Of a stretch of DNA of 64,000 nt, positions 1 through 9,989 are shown piece after piece. How positions within the stretch are numbered: position 1 is the stretch's first letter; each line of letters starts with the position of its first letter. The notes under the pieces were generated by a model. It saw only the letters and a list, made by a program, of their open reading frames with translations, had not been told where the DNA came from and did no database searches. This stretch comes from Gentiana macrophylla (Eukaryota; Streptophyta; Magnoliopsida; Gentianales; Gentianaceae): positions 5,146,001 to 5,210,000 of the forward strand of contig CM047805.1 of NCBI GenBank assembly GCA_026214975.1, read 5' to 3'. The translations under genes were made by a program, and so were the position numbers.

Positions 1-419
1 AATACAAAACAAGATATTTAGTCGTGACATTTCCGGTAATTTGTAAAATATTTTTCTGGTCATAACACGTTGCAGATTTTTGTTTCTACCATTTTAGCAG
101 AAAGTTTACATGATATGTTTCTACAAAAGTTGCAGAGATTTACAACAAGTAGTAGATGAGAAACTACAACAATTTTGACAAACTAAATACACAGATTAAC
201 GGATAGAATTATGTCTTAAGATTGTTAGAAATATATTATAGAAGTGTATTTGTTTGCTAAATTTCTGAGATGACCAAGATGCAATTTGTAGAAACATGAA
301 TATAATGATGAACACATAGCACGAAACTTTATTCATATTTTCATAGCACTACAACACATAGAAAAAAGAATGCAGAAAGCAAAATGTAAATACGAAAAAT
401 TATTGTGACTGAGGCGAGT

Positions 420-615
420 TTAGAACTCTGTCCTTAAGACATAATTGCCCCGCCTATGGTGCACACGGTTTATAGCAATACATCTCCCAAGATACAACAG
501 TCTAGCTTTCCGGGTTCTTAGAACTCTGTCCTTAAGACATAATTGCCCCGCCTATGGTGCACACAGTTTATAGCAATACATCTCCCAAGATACAACAGTC
601 TACCTTTCCAGGTTC
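420..615. repeat. 98-bp tandem duplication
   Basis: Two adjacent copies, 420-517 and 518-615, differ at only about three positions. The unit includes GGCGGGGCAATTATG when read on the minus strand. It lies downstream of the second TATA-like box of LTR F, so it would be in the transcribed part of the LTR. The near identity suggests a recent duplication. Confidence 0.9.
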
Positions 616-837
616 TTGCACTAGAATGAGGAAAGCAACGAACTAATTGAGCCTTTGGTTATCTCTGACAATGCAGTGTTTTAGTGTTTGTTTTTGCAGA
701 GTAACGGTATGATTAATGTTGTGTTTTCTGTCTCTTTTTTTTCATTCAGGGATGTGTTTCCTTTTATAGGCAAAAATAATGTAGAGTAGTGTCCTTTGAG
801 AAATGGAAGTTAGGGAGATCTTCGAATAGTCAGGCAT

Positions 838-894
838 CTTGGCCGAACTGATGCCATTTTCGTTGCTGCTCTTGGCCGAACTGATGCCATTTCC
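838..894. repeat. Short direct repeat, 33-bp period
   Basis: CTTGGCCGAACTGATGCCAT occurs at 838 and again at 871, about 70-130 bp upstream of the TATA-like box at 761-770 on the minus strand. That is where enhancer-type repeats of an LTR would lie. Confidence 0.8.
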
Positions 895-1011
895 GAAATG
901 ATGCATTGTTCCACTGTTGCATTTTTCAGAATTAAATGTTGAGCTGGTCCAAAAAATTAATATTGGGCCAAGCCAAGCCCAAAAGCCCGAGCCCGAGCCG
1001 AGCCGGCCGGA

Positions 1012-1040
1012 CGGCGGCGGCGGCGGCGGCGGCGCGCGCG
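1012..1040. repeat. GGC microsatellite
   Basis: About eight GGC units run into alternating GC. It lies in LTR F and is far more GC-rich than its surroundings. Confidence 0.9.
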
Positions 1041-1416
1041 TGTGAACCAACAAGCATCTAAGTCCTCCCTCCTTCACAAAATTCTCTTGCTCCTTGGGGC
1101 TTGACCTTCTATGAAACTCTCCCACTTATATAGTGAGCAACTTTAGTTTCATTTCCTATGTGGGATAAATGGAACACACTTCCATTATAACACCCACATA
1201 AATTACTCTACCTTTAGGCATTGATTTCTCATTCACCCGATATCGGAATCGAGTGATTCAAAAGCCTAACATCAACTACTATCTTAGTAGTTTCCAATAA
1301 TAATTTTAGCCCCTGGAAATTCATTCCATAAGTCATTCAAAATTGAGCCTTAAGTGGACTGTCCGCCACTTACACTTAGACCCGGTTTGAGCTAAATAAT
1401 CATTAAAGTTCCAGCA

Positions 1417-2506
1417 ATATAGACCGTCGCAGATATGAAGAACGCAACCCATAATTCTGTGTTTCATATTAATGAATCGAATAATAAAGATTAAGGTTCG
1501 TTTAATTAATTCATAATTGATTAAATGCAAGCATAATCTAGATCTATCACAAGAACAATCATGAATCTAAGAAGGAAATAAAACATTGGAATAGATATTA
1601 CCCATAACGAAGAACATATCTACTCTTCAATTCTCTCTCCCTCCGGCGATTTGAATCGATCCATGATGATTGTAAACCAAGCACAATTCAATAATGAAAG
1701 ACTCATGACTTATTTGCAAGACGGAAAGAAGAAAATAAAAGAAGATTTTATTCCCAAAAGACTACATTGTATCTAATTGGTGAATAGATCTATGAATGAA
1801 TGAGAGAATGAATGGAATGGATGAAGAATACAATTTCGTAGCTCTGAATGGCCTTATATAGGTGTATAAACCGACTTAGGGGTACACCCAATGCTTGGAG
1901 GACAAGAAAACATGTTTCTGGAAGATTCTGGGGCTCGGTAAATCGAGGGTAACTCCCGGTAAACCAAGGGTGTTTTTGTCTTTTTCTTCCTGCCGACTTA
2001 ACTTGGAATACCCAAGGCCCAGCTTCGATATTTGGAACATAACTTTTCTTACGTAACTCCGATTTGGGTGATTAAAAGTGTGATGGAATCCTTGTTTCAA
2101 TACCTACAACTTTCATGTAGAAGTCCAAGCCCAGTTCGTTTTGTACGGTTTTGGAAATGGCGTTTCAAAATCACCAATCTGATTCTCGGGTCCAAGATCC
2201 GCTCGAAACACTTCAACCTTCAGCTCGGTTCAGTTCTTTATCGATTGAATCTATAATTTAGCCCAAATGATGCTCCAAACACTTGTTCATCTGCCAATAA
2301 AACCATAGCACACATAGTAGCTTCTATTTCTGGCAAATAATGCATAAAATACTCGGTTAATACGCATAATACCAATTTAGTCACCCCGGACGTGGCTTAA
2401 TCACATTTAGCTAATTAACTCATGATTTCATACATATCATCACCATTGATAACACAAATTTGGGGTATATTGATGGCAAAATATGATACCAAGTTCACCG
2501 TCATCA
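1417..2506 (-). mobile_element. 3' LTR (E1) of Athila-like Gypsy element E, truncated
   Basis: This segment aligns along its whole length with 10628-11717 in the same orientation, so the two are the LTRs of one family. On the minus strand it starts TGATGACGG at 2506, immediately after a polypurine tract (2507-2520), which makes it the 3' LTR. A TATA-like box lies about 1855-1861, downstream of a paired motif at 1934-1970. The other end is lost at 1417, where LTR F begins. Compared with the complete copy, roughly 640 bp are missing. Confidence 0.85.
1934..1970. promoter_or_regulatory. Paired CGGTAAACCG-type motif in the E1 U3 region
   Basis: CTCGGTAAATCGAGGG (1934) and CCCGGTAAACCAAGGG (1955) are related 16-mers whose starts are 21 bp apart. 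They lie about 75-115 bp upstream of the TATA-like box on the minus strand. The core CGGT-AA-ACCG is an inverted repeat. A regulatory role is inferred. Confidence 0.55.
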
Positions 2507-2520
2507 ACTACCCCCCACTT
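2507..2520 (-). promoter_or_regulatory. Polypurine tract of element E
   Basis: On the minus strand AAGTGGGGGGTAGT directly precedes the LTR start. This is the plus-strand priming site expected at the 3' end of a Gypsy element and it fixes the element's orientation. Confidence 0.8.
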
Positions 2521-3626
2521 AGGTTTTGATCGTCCTGAGCAAAAACCAATTCAAACAAACCCCATAAACAATTACAAACTAATTAAGAACAGACTCAGTC
2601 AAGAATGATAAATAAGATGAGGGTCAACACATATCCATCAGTAATCCATTAAGCACTCTCTCATAGTAGAACCAACGTGTGTGTGCAATAACTCTCAAAC
2701 AACAGTGACGCAGACAGAATCACATTATATCAATAAAGATTTCAGGCAAAACATGCATCATGCACAAATCCATAAGTTCCCCATTAATCATCACCTACCA
2801 ATACATCAATGTGTTGTGTGATAAATCTTTCGTGATAATGCATTCAAGAAAATAATAAAGTTATAGAGACCCCATACTTATCAATGTGCACACTCGCTTC
2901 CCTTGCCTTCAGACTTAGGTAAACAACATGAAATCTTATTTGGGCCGGATGGACTTGGGGACCGAGTATTACTCTTAGGTCCTCGTTTGTTTCTTTTTTA
3001 TGTGAGGGTCGTGCCCGTTTTGCTATGAGTTCGCTTCCCTCACTGCCTTTATTATATATATTTTTTTCTTTTTATATTATTTTTTTATGCAAGAGCCGTG
3101 CGTTTTACGCTTTATCGACTTCTCTTGGCAGATTTCTCACTTTTTTTCTCTCTGACTCGCAAGCCAGTTTTGTCCCGGTTTACCTTGTTTGGAACTCAAG
3201 TTGCTACCCTCCTCTTACGACAAGGGGTTAAAGTATATCCATCGACAAATATCGATTCCCGGTCTAGGATAACTTTTCATCATATCCAAATACTTCTCAC
3301 TCAAATTGCGTGCTCAAAAATTGAATGCAACGGTAAAATAATAATTAATAAGTCACTATTTCATGCAACATAACACATGCTCATTCTTCCATACTAAATG
3401 GAATAATGCGTCATCTATACTACATACTGAAGAAGTGAGTTATACGTGGTTAAAAAGGTCGATTGCACAACAACATAGATGATTAATAAACCACCACTTC
3501 AAATAGTTGACAAACTCCTTATTTATATTTAATGAATTAAGTATGTAATTAAGCAATTTCAACGTTTTAAGGTTATATTTCATTCAATTCAAAAAATGGA
3601 AATTCAAAAAAGTAAGTGTGAGTGTG
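2521..3626 (-). mobile_element. Element E 3' untranslated internal region
   Basis: No convincing coding frame is present. The minus-strand stretch next to the polypurine tract contains a GCTCAGGACGATCAAAACC-type sequence, typical of the 3' end of Athila/Tat elements and analogous to 40947-40985. It ends at 3626, where plus-strand LTR E2 starts. Confidence 0.6.
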
Positions 3627-3888
3627 TGATAACGCTCTAAATGATACCATTAATTATACCTATTTTCTCACCGAATTCTGCTCAATAGAGGATAGATAGA
3701 CTCGTTATTATGTGGAATATGTGTTAAATGCTATGTGCGTGTTTCCAGGATCGTAATTATGCATCTGTGTTATTTTCCCGAAGGTTTGGTACTGTTTTGC
3801 CTCATTTTGTGTGTTTTATATGATGTACAAAATCTGAAGCATTGAAGAACGGATCTGGACCAAAAGAAGCATGTTGGGCTGTTAAGGG
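3627..3888 (+). mobile_element. LTR E2, left piece (U3 start)
   Basis: The piece starts TGATAACGC and ends at AAGGG (3884-3888). The same AAGGG recurs at 5405-5409, where sequence similar to the U3 of LTR E3 resumes (GGGCCTAG). I therefore read 3627-3888 and 5405-6606 as one plus-strand LTR split by a solo LTR. Similarity of this short piece to E3 is weak, so the left boundary is inferred. Confidence 0.5.
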
Positions 3889-5404
3889 TGAATTTATATG
3901 ATTTATAACGCTATATTTTATGATAATTTCCTTCATATTTATATTAATTTGCATAAGAAACGAGTGTTTAACGGAAATATTGAGTAAATGAGGTTTTAAA
4001 TGAGTTATTCGCAATAATGGTTAATTTATGTGTTTTAATTGTGATTTTTCGATTATTTGGACATTATTACATTTTGCGATGTTTTTATGTGTTATAGATA
4101 CATGGTTGAGGCTCAAAAGATGATCAAAAGTTGATCAAGTTAGAGCTAATTGATGATAAAAGAGATAATGAAGGAATTGACAAGAAGAAAAGAGATAAAG
4201 ATCAAAGAGATCGAGTCGATCATGTTGGGTGGCGTCGAATCTCTCCGTCCAGTGGACGGGCGTCTGATGAAGTGGACGAGCGTCCAGGATGACATCTTTG
4301 ATTCAGGAAGTTTGGACGCTGGATGGACGCCCGTCTGGTCATGACTCGGTCCGATTCAAAGTTTTATTGAAGAGTGGACGGGCGTTCACCCTTTCCAGAC
4401 GGGCGTCCGGTAGCCGACTTAGCTGAACCGCCTTCGAATTCTATATAAGGCAGCGTATTTTCTCCACAATAACAACACATTACTCAAACCCTAAACCTAG
4501 GGGCGGCTCACCTGCGTTTTACTTTAGTTTTCATCCAGTTTTTATGCTTTTAATTTCTAGATAAACACCTTCAAATTTATGTACTTTTCTAAAGCTTTGT
4601 GAGTTGATCAAGTAATGTTGAGAGGCTAAAGCCTTATCAAACGAGCATTGTGAAGCCATCCAACACGTTTTGATTCCGTTTCTGTGATTATATTGTGAGT
4701 TCCATCTTAAGTTGTTTCCTTTATCATCCTTTTATGTTATTTAACTGCAATTGTATCGAAAGACTTGCATGTTTTGATTGTTTATGTTGATGAAAATCTC
4801 TATAAACCCTAGATCATCATGTTGAAGGAATGGTTGTTTAATCTATCATAACGAGAGTTAATAGGTTAAATTGCTAGGTTAAAGTTCACACCTTTGATTA
4901 GTAAAATCGTTAATCTTAGATCGAAAGATATAGATTAATAAGTGAATCACCTAAGAAATTAGGGTTCATGCTTTAGACAAGGTAAAACCACAACCTTGGT
5001 TAGAAAACGCAATATAATCGGGATATGAATTGATACTTGTTAGGATAGGTGGATCAATCGCTCGTTTGTTCATTAAAACTTGATTTAATCCCTTGAACCT
5101 GAATTGTTTAGCTTAGTTAGTCTTTTATTACATAATTAGTTTAGTTCAGTTTAAACTGGTTCGCAACCCGTATTCTTCCTAGCTTTGGACTATATCCTCT
5201 GTCTAGTTTAACTTTCTGTTCTGTCTCGTTTTATTCGCTGTTTAGATTAGTTTCGTGACATAGTTTAGGTTAGACAAAAACTAGAAATCACAATTGTTTA
5301 GTTCCCCGTAAGATCGACCCAGCATTAACCACTATTACTACGATCCTTATACTTGAGGTTAACCAGATTATTACTTGTTTGTTTTGTTAGATAAAATCCG
5401 TGAC
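3889..5404 (+). mobile_element. Solo LTR D1, relative of the 1501-bp Athila LTRs
   Basis: The segment starts with TG and is about 1516 bp long, close to the 1501 bp of the LTRs at 39446 and 49217. It shares their GGACGGGCGTCC-type motifs upstream of a TATA-like box (about 4441-4449) and a similar 3' end (CTTATACTTG). AAGGG lies at both edges (3884-3888 and 5405-5409), the 5-bp duplication expected from integration. No primer binding site follows, so the body was probably lost by LTR-LTR recombination. The last base is ambiguous: a canonical CA end would be at 5405 and leave a 4-bp duplication. Confidence 0.75.
4254..4408. promoter_or_regulatory. GGACGGGCGTCC motif cluster in D1 U3
   Basis: GGACGGGCGTCT (4254) pairs with GGACGAGCGTCC (4274). 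GGACGGGCGTTC (4376) pairs with AGACGGGCGTCC (4397). A further GGACGCCCGTCT lies at 4325. The motif is a dyad of 5-bp arms around 2 bp. All copies lie within 200 bp upstream of the TATA-like box near 4441. A binding-site role is inferred from position and repetition. Confidence 0.6.
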
Positions 5405-5463
5405 AAGGGCCTAGTAATTAAAGTCCAAGAAGAAGTCCGCTGAAGAAAAAGAAGATAAGTCAG

Positions 5464-5500
5464 CCCGGTTTACCGAGGGCTAGGTCCGGTAAACCGAGGG
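5464..5500. promoter_or_regulatory. Paired motif in E2 U3
   Basis: CCCGGTTTACCGAGGG (5464) and TCCGGTAAACCGAGGG (5485) are 21 bp apart, about 80-115 bp upstream of the TATA-like box. The first has the complementary core (TTT for AAA) of the second. Confidence 0.6.
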
Positions 5501-5924
5501 CCTTGTGGGATACGAAATCGATTCTGCCGCATTGACTAGGTCGGTTAGGGTTTCCATGAGTCATAAGTCGGTCATTGTATCTATATAAGGCCGCATTTAC
5601 AGATTATTGTATAAGTTCTTGATAATTTTTTCATAAGTTTTGCAAATTATATTATATACACTATAATTTGATGAAATAAAGTTATTCCAAGCTTTGAGGA
5701 GTTATTTCAGGTTTTCTCCCTTTCTTTACCATCTCTAGCTTGATTAGTTCGAGCTAGATCTCCATTGTTGAAAGTATGAAGCTTTGAATGTTCCTTTTTG
5801 TCTTCAATATGGTAGATCTGTTCGTATTTATGTGTTTTAGTTAATCTGCATGTTTAACAACCCCATGATTTACTTTGATTAATCGTAATTGAGCAATGTA
5901 GATCCGGAATTAAGAAAAGCTGAC

Positions 5925-5960
5925 CCCAGTAAACCGGCGGTCTATACCGGTTTATCGAGG
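5925..5960. promoter_or_regulatory. Paired motif in E2 R/U5
   Basis: CCCAGTAAACCGGCGG (5925) and TACCGGTTTATCGAGG (5945) form another pair, about 350 bp downstream of the TATA-like box, in the part of the LTR that would be transcribed as leader. Confidence 0.5.
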
Positions 5961-6612
5961 CAAATTTTAGGAAACTTAATATGAAGGATTCACTACATCT
6001 ACGTTGATCGACATGTTTCATTAACAGTAGGTTAGATCTGGCCAATCTGCTTATTGTAATCGTAAAACTAGCATGTAATACGAATAGTGAAGTGTTAGTT
6101 TGGACATAGTCTTGATGGACCCTTAGAACGTGATGATCAGTGGTGACAGCTGTCTAGGCGGGTTAGCGGTTCGAGTTAGCACTTGATATCGGCAATTCTA
6201 GTTCTTTATGCGTATGGGCTATTACGGACCAATTAAGGAGGGTAACTTGCATATAGATTGTCTACTACTATGGTCCGAGTAGGTAGGGTTAGGTGTTGCA
6301 CCTTAGCTTATAATTAAATCAAAAGCTCGCTCGATTAATTTAAGGAAATTATGTGGGGAAGTAAACGTCACGATTAACTAATCCAAGTTTGTAGATCGGT
6401 GGGAAGAGGGGGAGAAATACCAAGTTTCTTTCATGTTTATTGTTGGTCAATGACCAGCTTTATGTCGCTTCCTAATTAGATTAGAATCGTTTATCATTAA
6501 AGTTTCATTGTCTCTGTGGGATCGACCTTGACTCTCATTTACTATACTACGATGTTCCTAGTATTCTTGCTAGTAATATCAACTTTAGTTACTTACACGC
6601 GATCAAGATTTT

Positions 6613-6630
6613 TGGCGCCGCTGCCGGGGA
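6613..6630 (+). promoter_or_regulatory. Primer binding site, tRNA-Asp type
   Basis: TGGCGCCGCTGCCGGGGA matches the complement of the 3' end of plant tRNA-Asp with one mismatch. Athila-type Gypsy elements use this primer. It marks the start of the plus-strand E2 internal region. Confidence 0.9.
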
Positions 6631-6765
6631 CAATGGACAATTTTACGGATAAACGTTTTAATTACGATTAAGAAGTTGTTTTCTTTTATTTTATTTTCTT
6701 TTGGGTCTTGAGTCATTCTGGATCAATCCTGCACCTGTTAATCTGCTAGAAGGAGAAATTCTTGG

Positions 6766-6802
6766 TCCGGTTTACCGTGGGTTACCCCCGGGTTACCGAG
6801 GC
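6766..6802. promoter_or_regulatory. Paired motif in the E2 leader
   Basis: TCCGGTTTACCGTGGG (6766) and CCCGGGTTACCGAGGC (6787), 21 bp apart, lie 136 bp after the primer binding site. The same motif class occurs in the LTR, so it has been kept or re-acquired outside the LTR. Confidence 0.55.
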
Positions 6803-6931
6803 CCAGAAAATTGAATTCTGAACAGCTTTGTTATTCGTTGTTATTCTCAGTTGATTTTAGTTAATAAGTCCGCAACAGTTGGGATCAACCCCAACTGAAG
6901 TGGGAGTTTCTAACCTTTTCTTTGTTTTATT

Positions 6932-7294
6932 TTGTCTCTTTTGCAGGAAGTATCAGGACACTTCAGAAATTCAGTCACGCAAATGCAATTATGGCTAGAC
7001 GAGTCAGACACAATGCCTCGTACTGTGTTGAACATCAAACCAATCTCTATGTACCTTGGATCAGAAGCCAGAGAGCAATATGAAGCTGATAAGAAGCGAG
7101 TGGAGGAGGAGACTGAGATGTTTAAACTGGAAACAAAAGAAAACTTGAAGGAGTATGAGACCTATCGATTAGGTAGGTTTCCTATCGAGCTAATTAATCT
7201 ATCGTCCGATTATGACTCCGATGATCCGGAGGAGGATCTGGACACCATGTTCTCAGATTCTGAGGATTACCCAGATTCTAATACTGTAGAATAG
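6932..7294 (+). pseudogene. E2 leader/gag remnant
   Basis: An open frame of 120 codons lies between the primer binding site and the protease. Its C-terminal half is strongly acidic (Asp/Glu/Ser-rich after about residue 85) and the middle is charged and probably helical. A second ATG at 6990 in another frame starts an Arg-rich peptide that soon stops. Gag normally occupies this position in Athila elements, but I recognise no capsid domain. I call it a truncated gag or gag-pol linker. It could also be an opportunistic open frame. Confidence 0.4.
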
Positions 7295-7298
7295 TTAG

Positions 7299-7683
7299 GA
7301 GACCCTGGAACGTTTCGTCTCCCAGTCTATATCATTGGAATATCTGTAGGTTTAGGTCCTTGTGATTCCGGTTCAAGTTGTAACATTCCACATCTATCCC
7401 TCTGCCTGAAGATTAAACTTCTGGTCGTTATGAATCAACCTGAACTATGACCTTTGTCGATAGGACTAGAGATATGCCTGCCGGTTTTCTTAGGAAGTGC
7501 ACGATAAAGGCAGGAGGGTTCACTTTTCCAATTGATTTCTTGGTTATAGACGTACCAGAGGAACCAAGTTCCCTAGTTTTGTTTGAAAGACCTTTCTTAG
7601 CGATAAACAGAACAATCATGGACTATGATAATGGACAGATCACTTTAAGACTGAACAATGATGCAGTATCTTTCAAAATTTAG
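7299..7683 (+). pseudogene. E2 aspartic protease (retropepsin) fragment
   Basis: The first part encodes GDPGTF, then CDSGSSCN, which matches the retropepsin active-site region (Asp-Ser/Thr-Gly) of Athila-type Gag-Pol. After a frame change near 7440, a 78-codon frame continues with MTFVDRTRDMPAG, the FPIDFLVID strand and a LFERPFLAINRTIMDY segment. This is the LILGRPFLAT-like flap and the second hydrophobic block of the family. The enzyme would cleave the Gag-Pol polyprotein. The frame break, the Gly-to-Glu change in the usual LGRPF motif and the missing downstream reverse transcriptase show it is dead. Confidence 0.75.
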
Positions 7684-7689
7684 AGACCC

Positions 7690-8200
7690 TTGATTTGCAA
7701 GATGGATTATGATTCAGGAAAAGTAGAAATCACGGAGATAGAGAATGAAGGGTATAGACAACGAGAGGTTTTAGTGGAAACTATTGAGCAGGAATTCATG
7801 AGATTAATGCTTAGAGAACGTGAAGAGAAGGACCACAACATGACGGGCACGGAAGCTAGTCCTTCCATATTGCGTAGTGACGGATTAGAACTTAAAGTGG
7901 AAAATATGGAGTCCTTGGGCATAAATTTTAAATCTCGATGCAGTGGACGGCCTAGCACACGAGCAAAGAGAGAAAGACGTGCTGGGAAGAGAGCTTAGAA
8001 AGTTTCTATGGAAAACCATGGAAAGGCACTCTTGGAAGATAATGATCGACGAGAATGGAAGTGCATGCCGGTTGAAACCTCGAAGATGCAAGTTTGCGAA
8101 GTTAAATCCCCAACTTTTGATTGATTGAAGGACCGAAGGTAAGTCGAGCTGACGACTTTAAACTCAGAACTATTCCTTTGAACCATTAGGTAGATTAGGA
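7690..8200 (+). pseudogene. E2 linker after protease, pol deleted
   Basis: A 102-codon frame (to 7998), rich in Glu/Arg/Lys, follows the protease. In intact relatives the linker to reverse transcriptase lies here. No reverse transcriptase, RNase H or integrase motif follows on either strand before the envelope-like ORF at 9114, so pol was deleted from this copy. The function of this stretch is not known. Confidence 0.4.
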
Positions 8201-9113
8201 ACGAATAAAATTAGCTGGATGAAGGGACGAGCTTTTTTTCATCCTACCGCACCCTTAGGCTTGAACCGATGGTTGTTGGGAAGGTTTTTTTTACTCGTTG
8301 TAGATTCTAGTGAAGTAGATTAGGATTTAGTCGGAGATAGCAACAAAAGGAGTAAGAGTCTAGTCAATTTGAGGTCAGGATTGAGTAGTGAGATTAATTA
8401 AAGTGTGCAGAGAAGGCGGACAGAAAAATCTAGGGAAAAGAAGCCCCGGTAAGCCGAGAGTCACCTCCGGGTTACAGAGCTAGGATTTTCAAGTTTCTGA
8501 GTTTCTGATTGAAAAGCAGATTTTTCAGAGACACGTGGAGAAAACACGTTGCACCAGAATGCTACCAGTCTGAAAAAACCGTCCTATTTTCCCTATTTTC
8601 AAACTTTTCATCCTTTCCCACACTCCATCATAACTCCACCTCAATCCCATCAATCACCCCCACAAATCCCTCACCCTAATTACTCCTCTACCCATTATCC
8701 CACCAAATCTTTCCATCTTTCATCATTTCACCTATTTAAACCACCTTTACACCACCATTATCATCATTCTCATCAAATATCTTCTTTTCAAATCACCAAA
8801 ATCCCTCCATTTCTTTTTCTTCTACATAATTCGGCCACCAGCACCACCATCATCACCACCATACATCCACCAAAATCAAACCTTTCTTCCATTTCACAAC
8901 CCAAAACACCAACCATATCATTTTCTCCATCACTGTTGCTGAGTAGTGCTGCTATGCTAGTGAAGTGCTGCAGTTCTTCATTTTCCAGTATCAGAGCACA
9001 GTCCAAGAAGAAACCAGGCAAAGTTAATGCCGGTAAATCAAAGGCACCTGCCGGTTTACTGAGGGTACTTTTTTCAGGATTCAGCATCATCCTCAGTCCC
9101 TATTGTCAACAGA
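8201..9113 (+). promoter_or_regulatory. Promoter-like region upstream of the E2 envelope-like ORF
   Basis: This pyrimidine-rich stretch contains a G-box (CACGTGGAG, 8532-8540), a TATTTAAA box (8733-8740) and two paired CGGTAAACCG-type motifs (8444-8480 and 9029-9065, each pair about 21 bp apart). The open frame through it encodes a low-complexity Pro/His/Ser-rich peptide that I attribute to the CT-rich composition. The layout (paired motifs, G-box, TATA, then ORF) suggests a separate promoter for the downstream ORF. This is inference. Confidence 0.45.
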
Positions 9114-9640
9114 ATGGGTCCCAAGCATAGAAGAACAATCCCTCTTCCAAGTGGTCACAAGTTTGTTTATGAAGATGCTAACCCCTTGATAGACGGGGTT
9201 GAGCAATTTCATTCTCTTGAGATCTATGAATCGTTCCGAGGGCATTGGAATGGAAGACCGGTTGCCCGGGAATGAGGAGTAGAATTGGATGATTACGGTA
9301 CGATCTTGCCGAAAGCCCTACAAGTACAAGACATTTTGGATATGGCTGAGGCACCGACGTAGTTCAACGCTACGGTGGTAAGAGAGTTTTATGCTTATTT
9401 TTCACACAAACCAGGAGCTACATTTACAATGGTCCCCAATGTGAAAAGTAAAGCAAAAAAAGTAGGAATAAGAAGAACACTTAGCTTTGGAAAATAGAAG
9501 AACTCGGCTAACTGTATGAAGCAAATCATATCACTGAACTGGAGCAAAAGTTGTCTTCTCCAAAGGCTAATCTGCACTCGGTCAGCTTATACAAACAATT
9601 CTTGCACAAAGGCCATTAGTACCGCGAGACGCGAATAAGT
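9114..9640 (+). pseudogene. Athila-type envelope-like/ORF1 protein remnant
   Basis: From the ATG at 9114 the frame encodes KHRRTIPLPSGHKF, NPLIDGVEQFHSLEIYESF and GRPVARE, then stops at a TGA (9273-9275) where a Trp codon is expected. The same frame resumes with LDDYGTILPKALQVQDIL and FNATVVREFYAYF. This is the conserved start of the protein encoded after pol in many Athila-class elements, often called envelope-like. Its role is unproven. At least three stops follow before the sequence ends at the minus-strand leader of element E. In an intact copy the protein would be several hundred residues. Confidence 0.65.
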
Positions 9641-9964
9641 AAAAAAATATTATGTCATGTGGCAGTAAATAGCATAGCTAAAAAGAAGAAGTGCAATAAA
9701 CCATTTAAGCCAATACATAACGCTCTATTACTTAAACACAACAAAACTATTATAAGACTCCAAATAAAAATAAAAAGACTCAAGACTCAAACTAATAACC
9801 GAATAATCATGCGAAGTAAAAAAAACTCCCGCACATCCTTTCCTCAACAGCCTCAGGCACATGGCGATGAAAAAAAACCTTCACAGTTATCGAAAAGAAG
9901 AAAAAAAAAACTAACAAAAAAGGTTAACTATAAATTAATGGTTATGCCTAACAATTAAATAAAT
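9641..9964 (-). mobile_element. 5' leader of element E
   Basis: This AT-rich, A-tract-rich sequence lies inside the primer binding site of the minus-strand element and has no recognisable coding content. It is the only piece of element E's 5' internal region left. Gag and pol are absent. Confidence 0.5.
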
Positions 9965-9983
9965 AATCCCTGGCAACGGCGCC
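9965..9983 (-). promoter_or_regulatory. Primer binding site of element E, tRNA-Asp type
   Basis: On the minus strand TGGCGCCGTTGCCAGGGAT differs by one base from the complement of plant tRNA-Asp. It lies 6 bases from the LTR end at 9990 and identifies E3 as the 5' LTR. Confidence 0.9.
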
Positions 9984-9989
9984 AAAAAC

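Larger units (their letters stand above)
1..1416 (-). mobile_element. Copia-like LTR F, cut by the window's left edge
   Basis: Read on the minus strand, the segment starts TGCTGGAAC at 1416, directly against Athila-like LTR E1, and has two TATA-like boxes (1125-1132 and 761-770), as in an LTR promoter region. It also holds a purine/GC-rich stretch and short internal duplications. No primer binding site and no coding frame are visible, and the left end lies outside the window. The 5 bases next to its end (1417-1421, ATATA) would be the target duplication. The LTR assignment is inferred from the TG start, the promoter layout and the clean interruption of E1. The Copia label is a guess from general resemblance. 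Confidence 0.5.
5405..6606 (+). mobile_element. LTR E2, right piece (U3-R-U5)
   Basis: This piece aligns with the reverse complement of E3, including the blocks at about 6110-6300 (GATGGACCCT, GCGTATGGGCTATTACGGAC, TTAAGGAGGGTA). It contains a TATA-like box at about 5580-5588 and ends GCGATCA at 6606, seven bases before a primer binding site. It is therefore the 5' LTR of a plus-strand element. Divergence from E3 is substantial, so E2 is an older or distinct subfamily. Confidence 0.75.

Noticed and set aside
742..1125. 127-codon minus-strand open frame in LTR F
   Set aside because: It crosses the GGC microsatellite (a Pro run) and a TATA-like box inside an LTR, so it is an open frame by composition.
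8549..9130. 193-codon plus-strand open frame
   Set aside because: The peptide is a Pro/His/Ser/Thr mixture produced by CT-rich DNA, has no family resemblance and runs through promoter-like motifs just before the envelope-like ORF.
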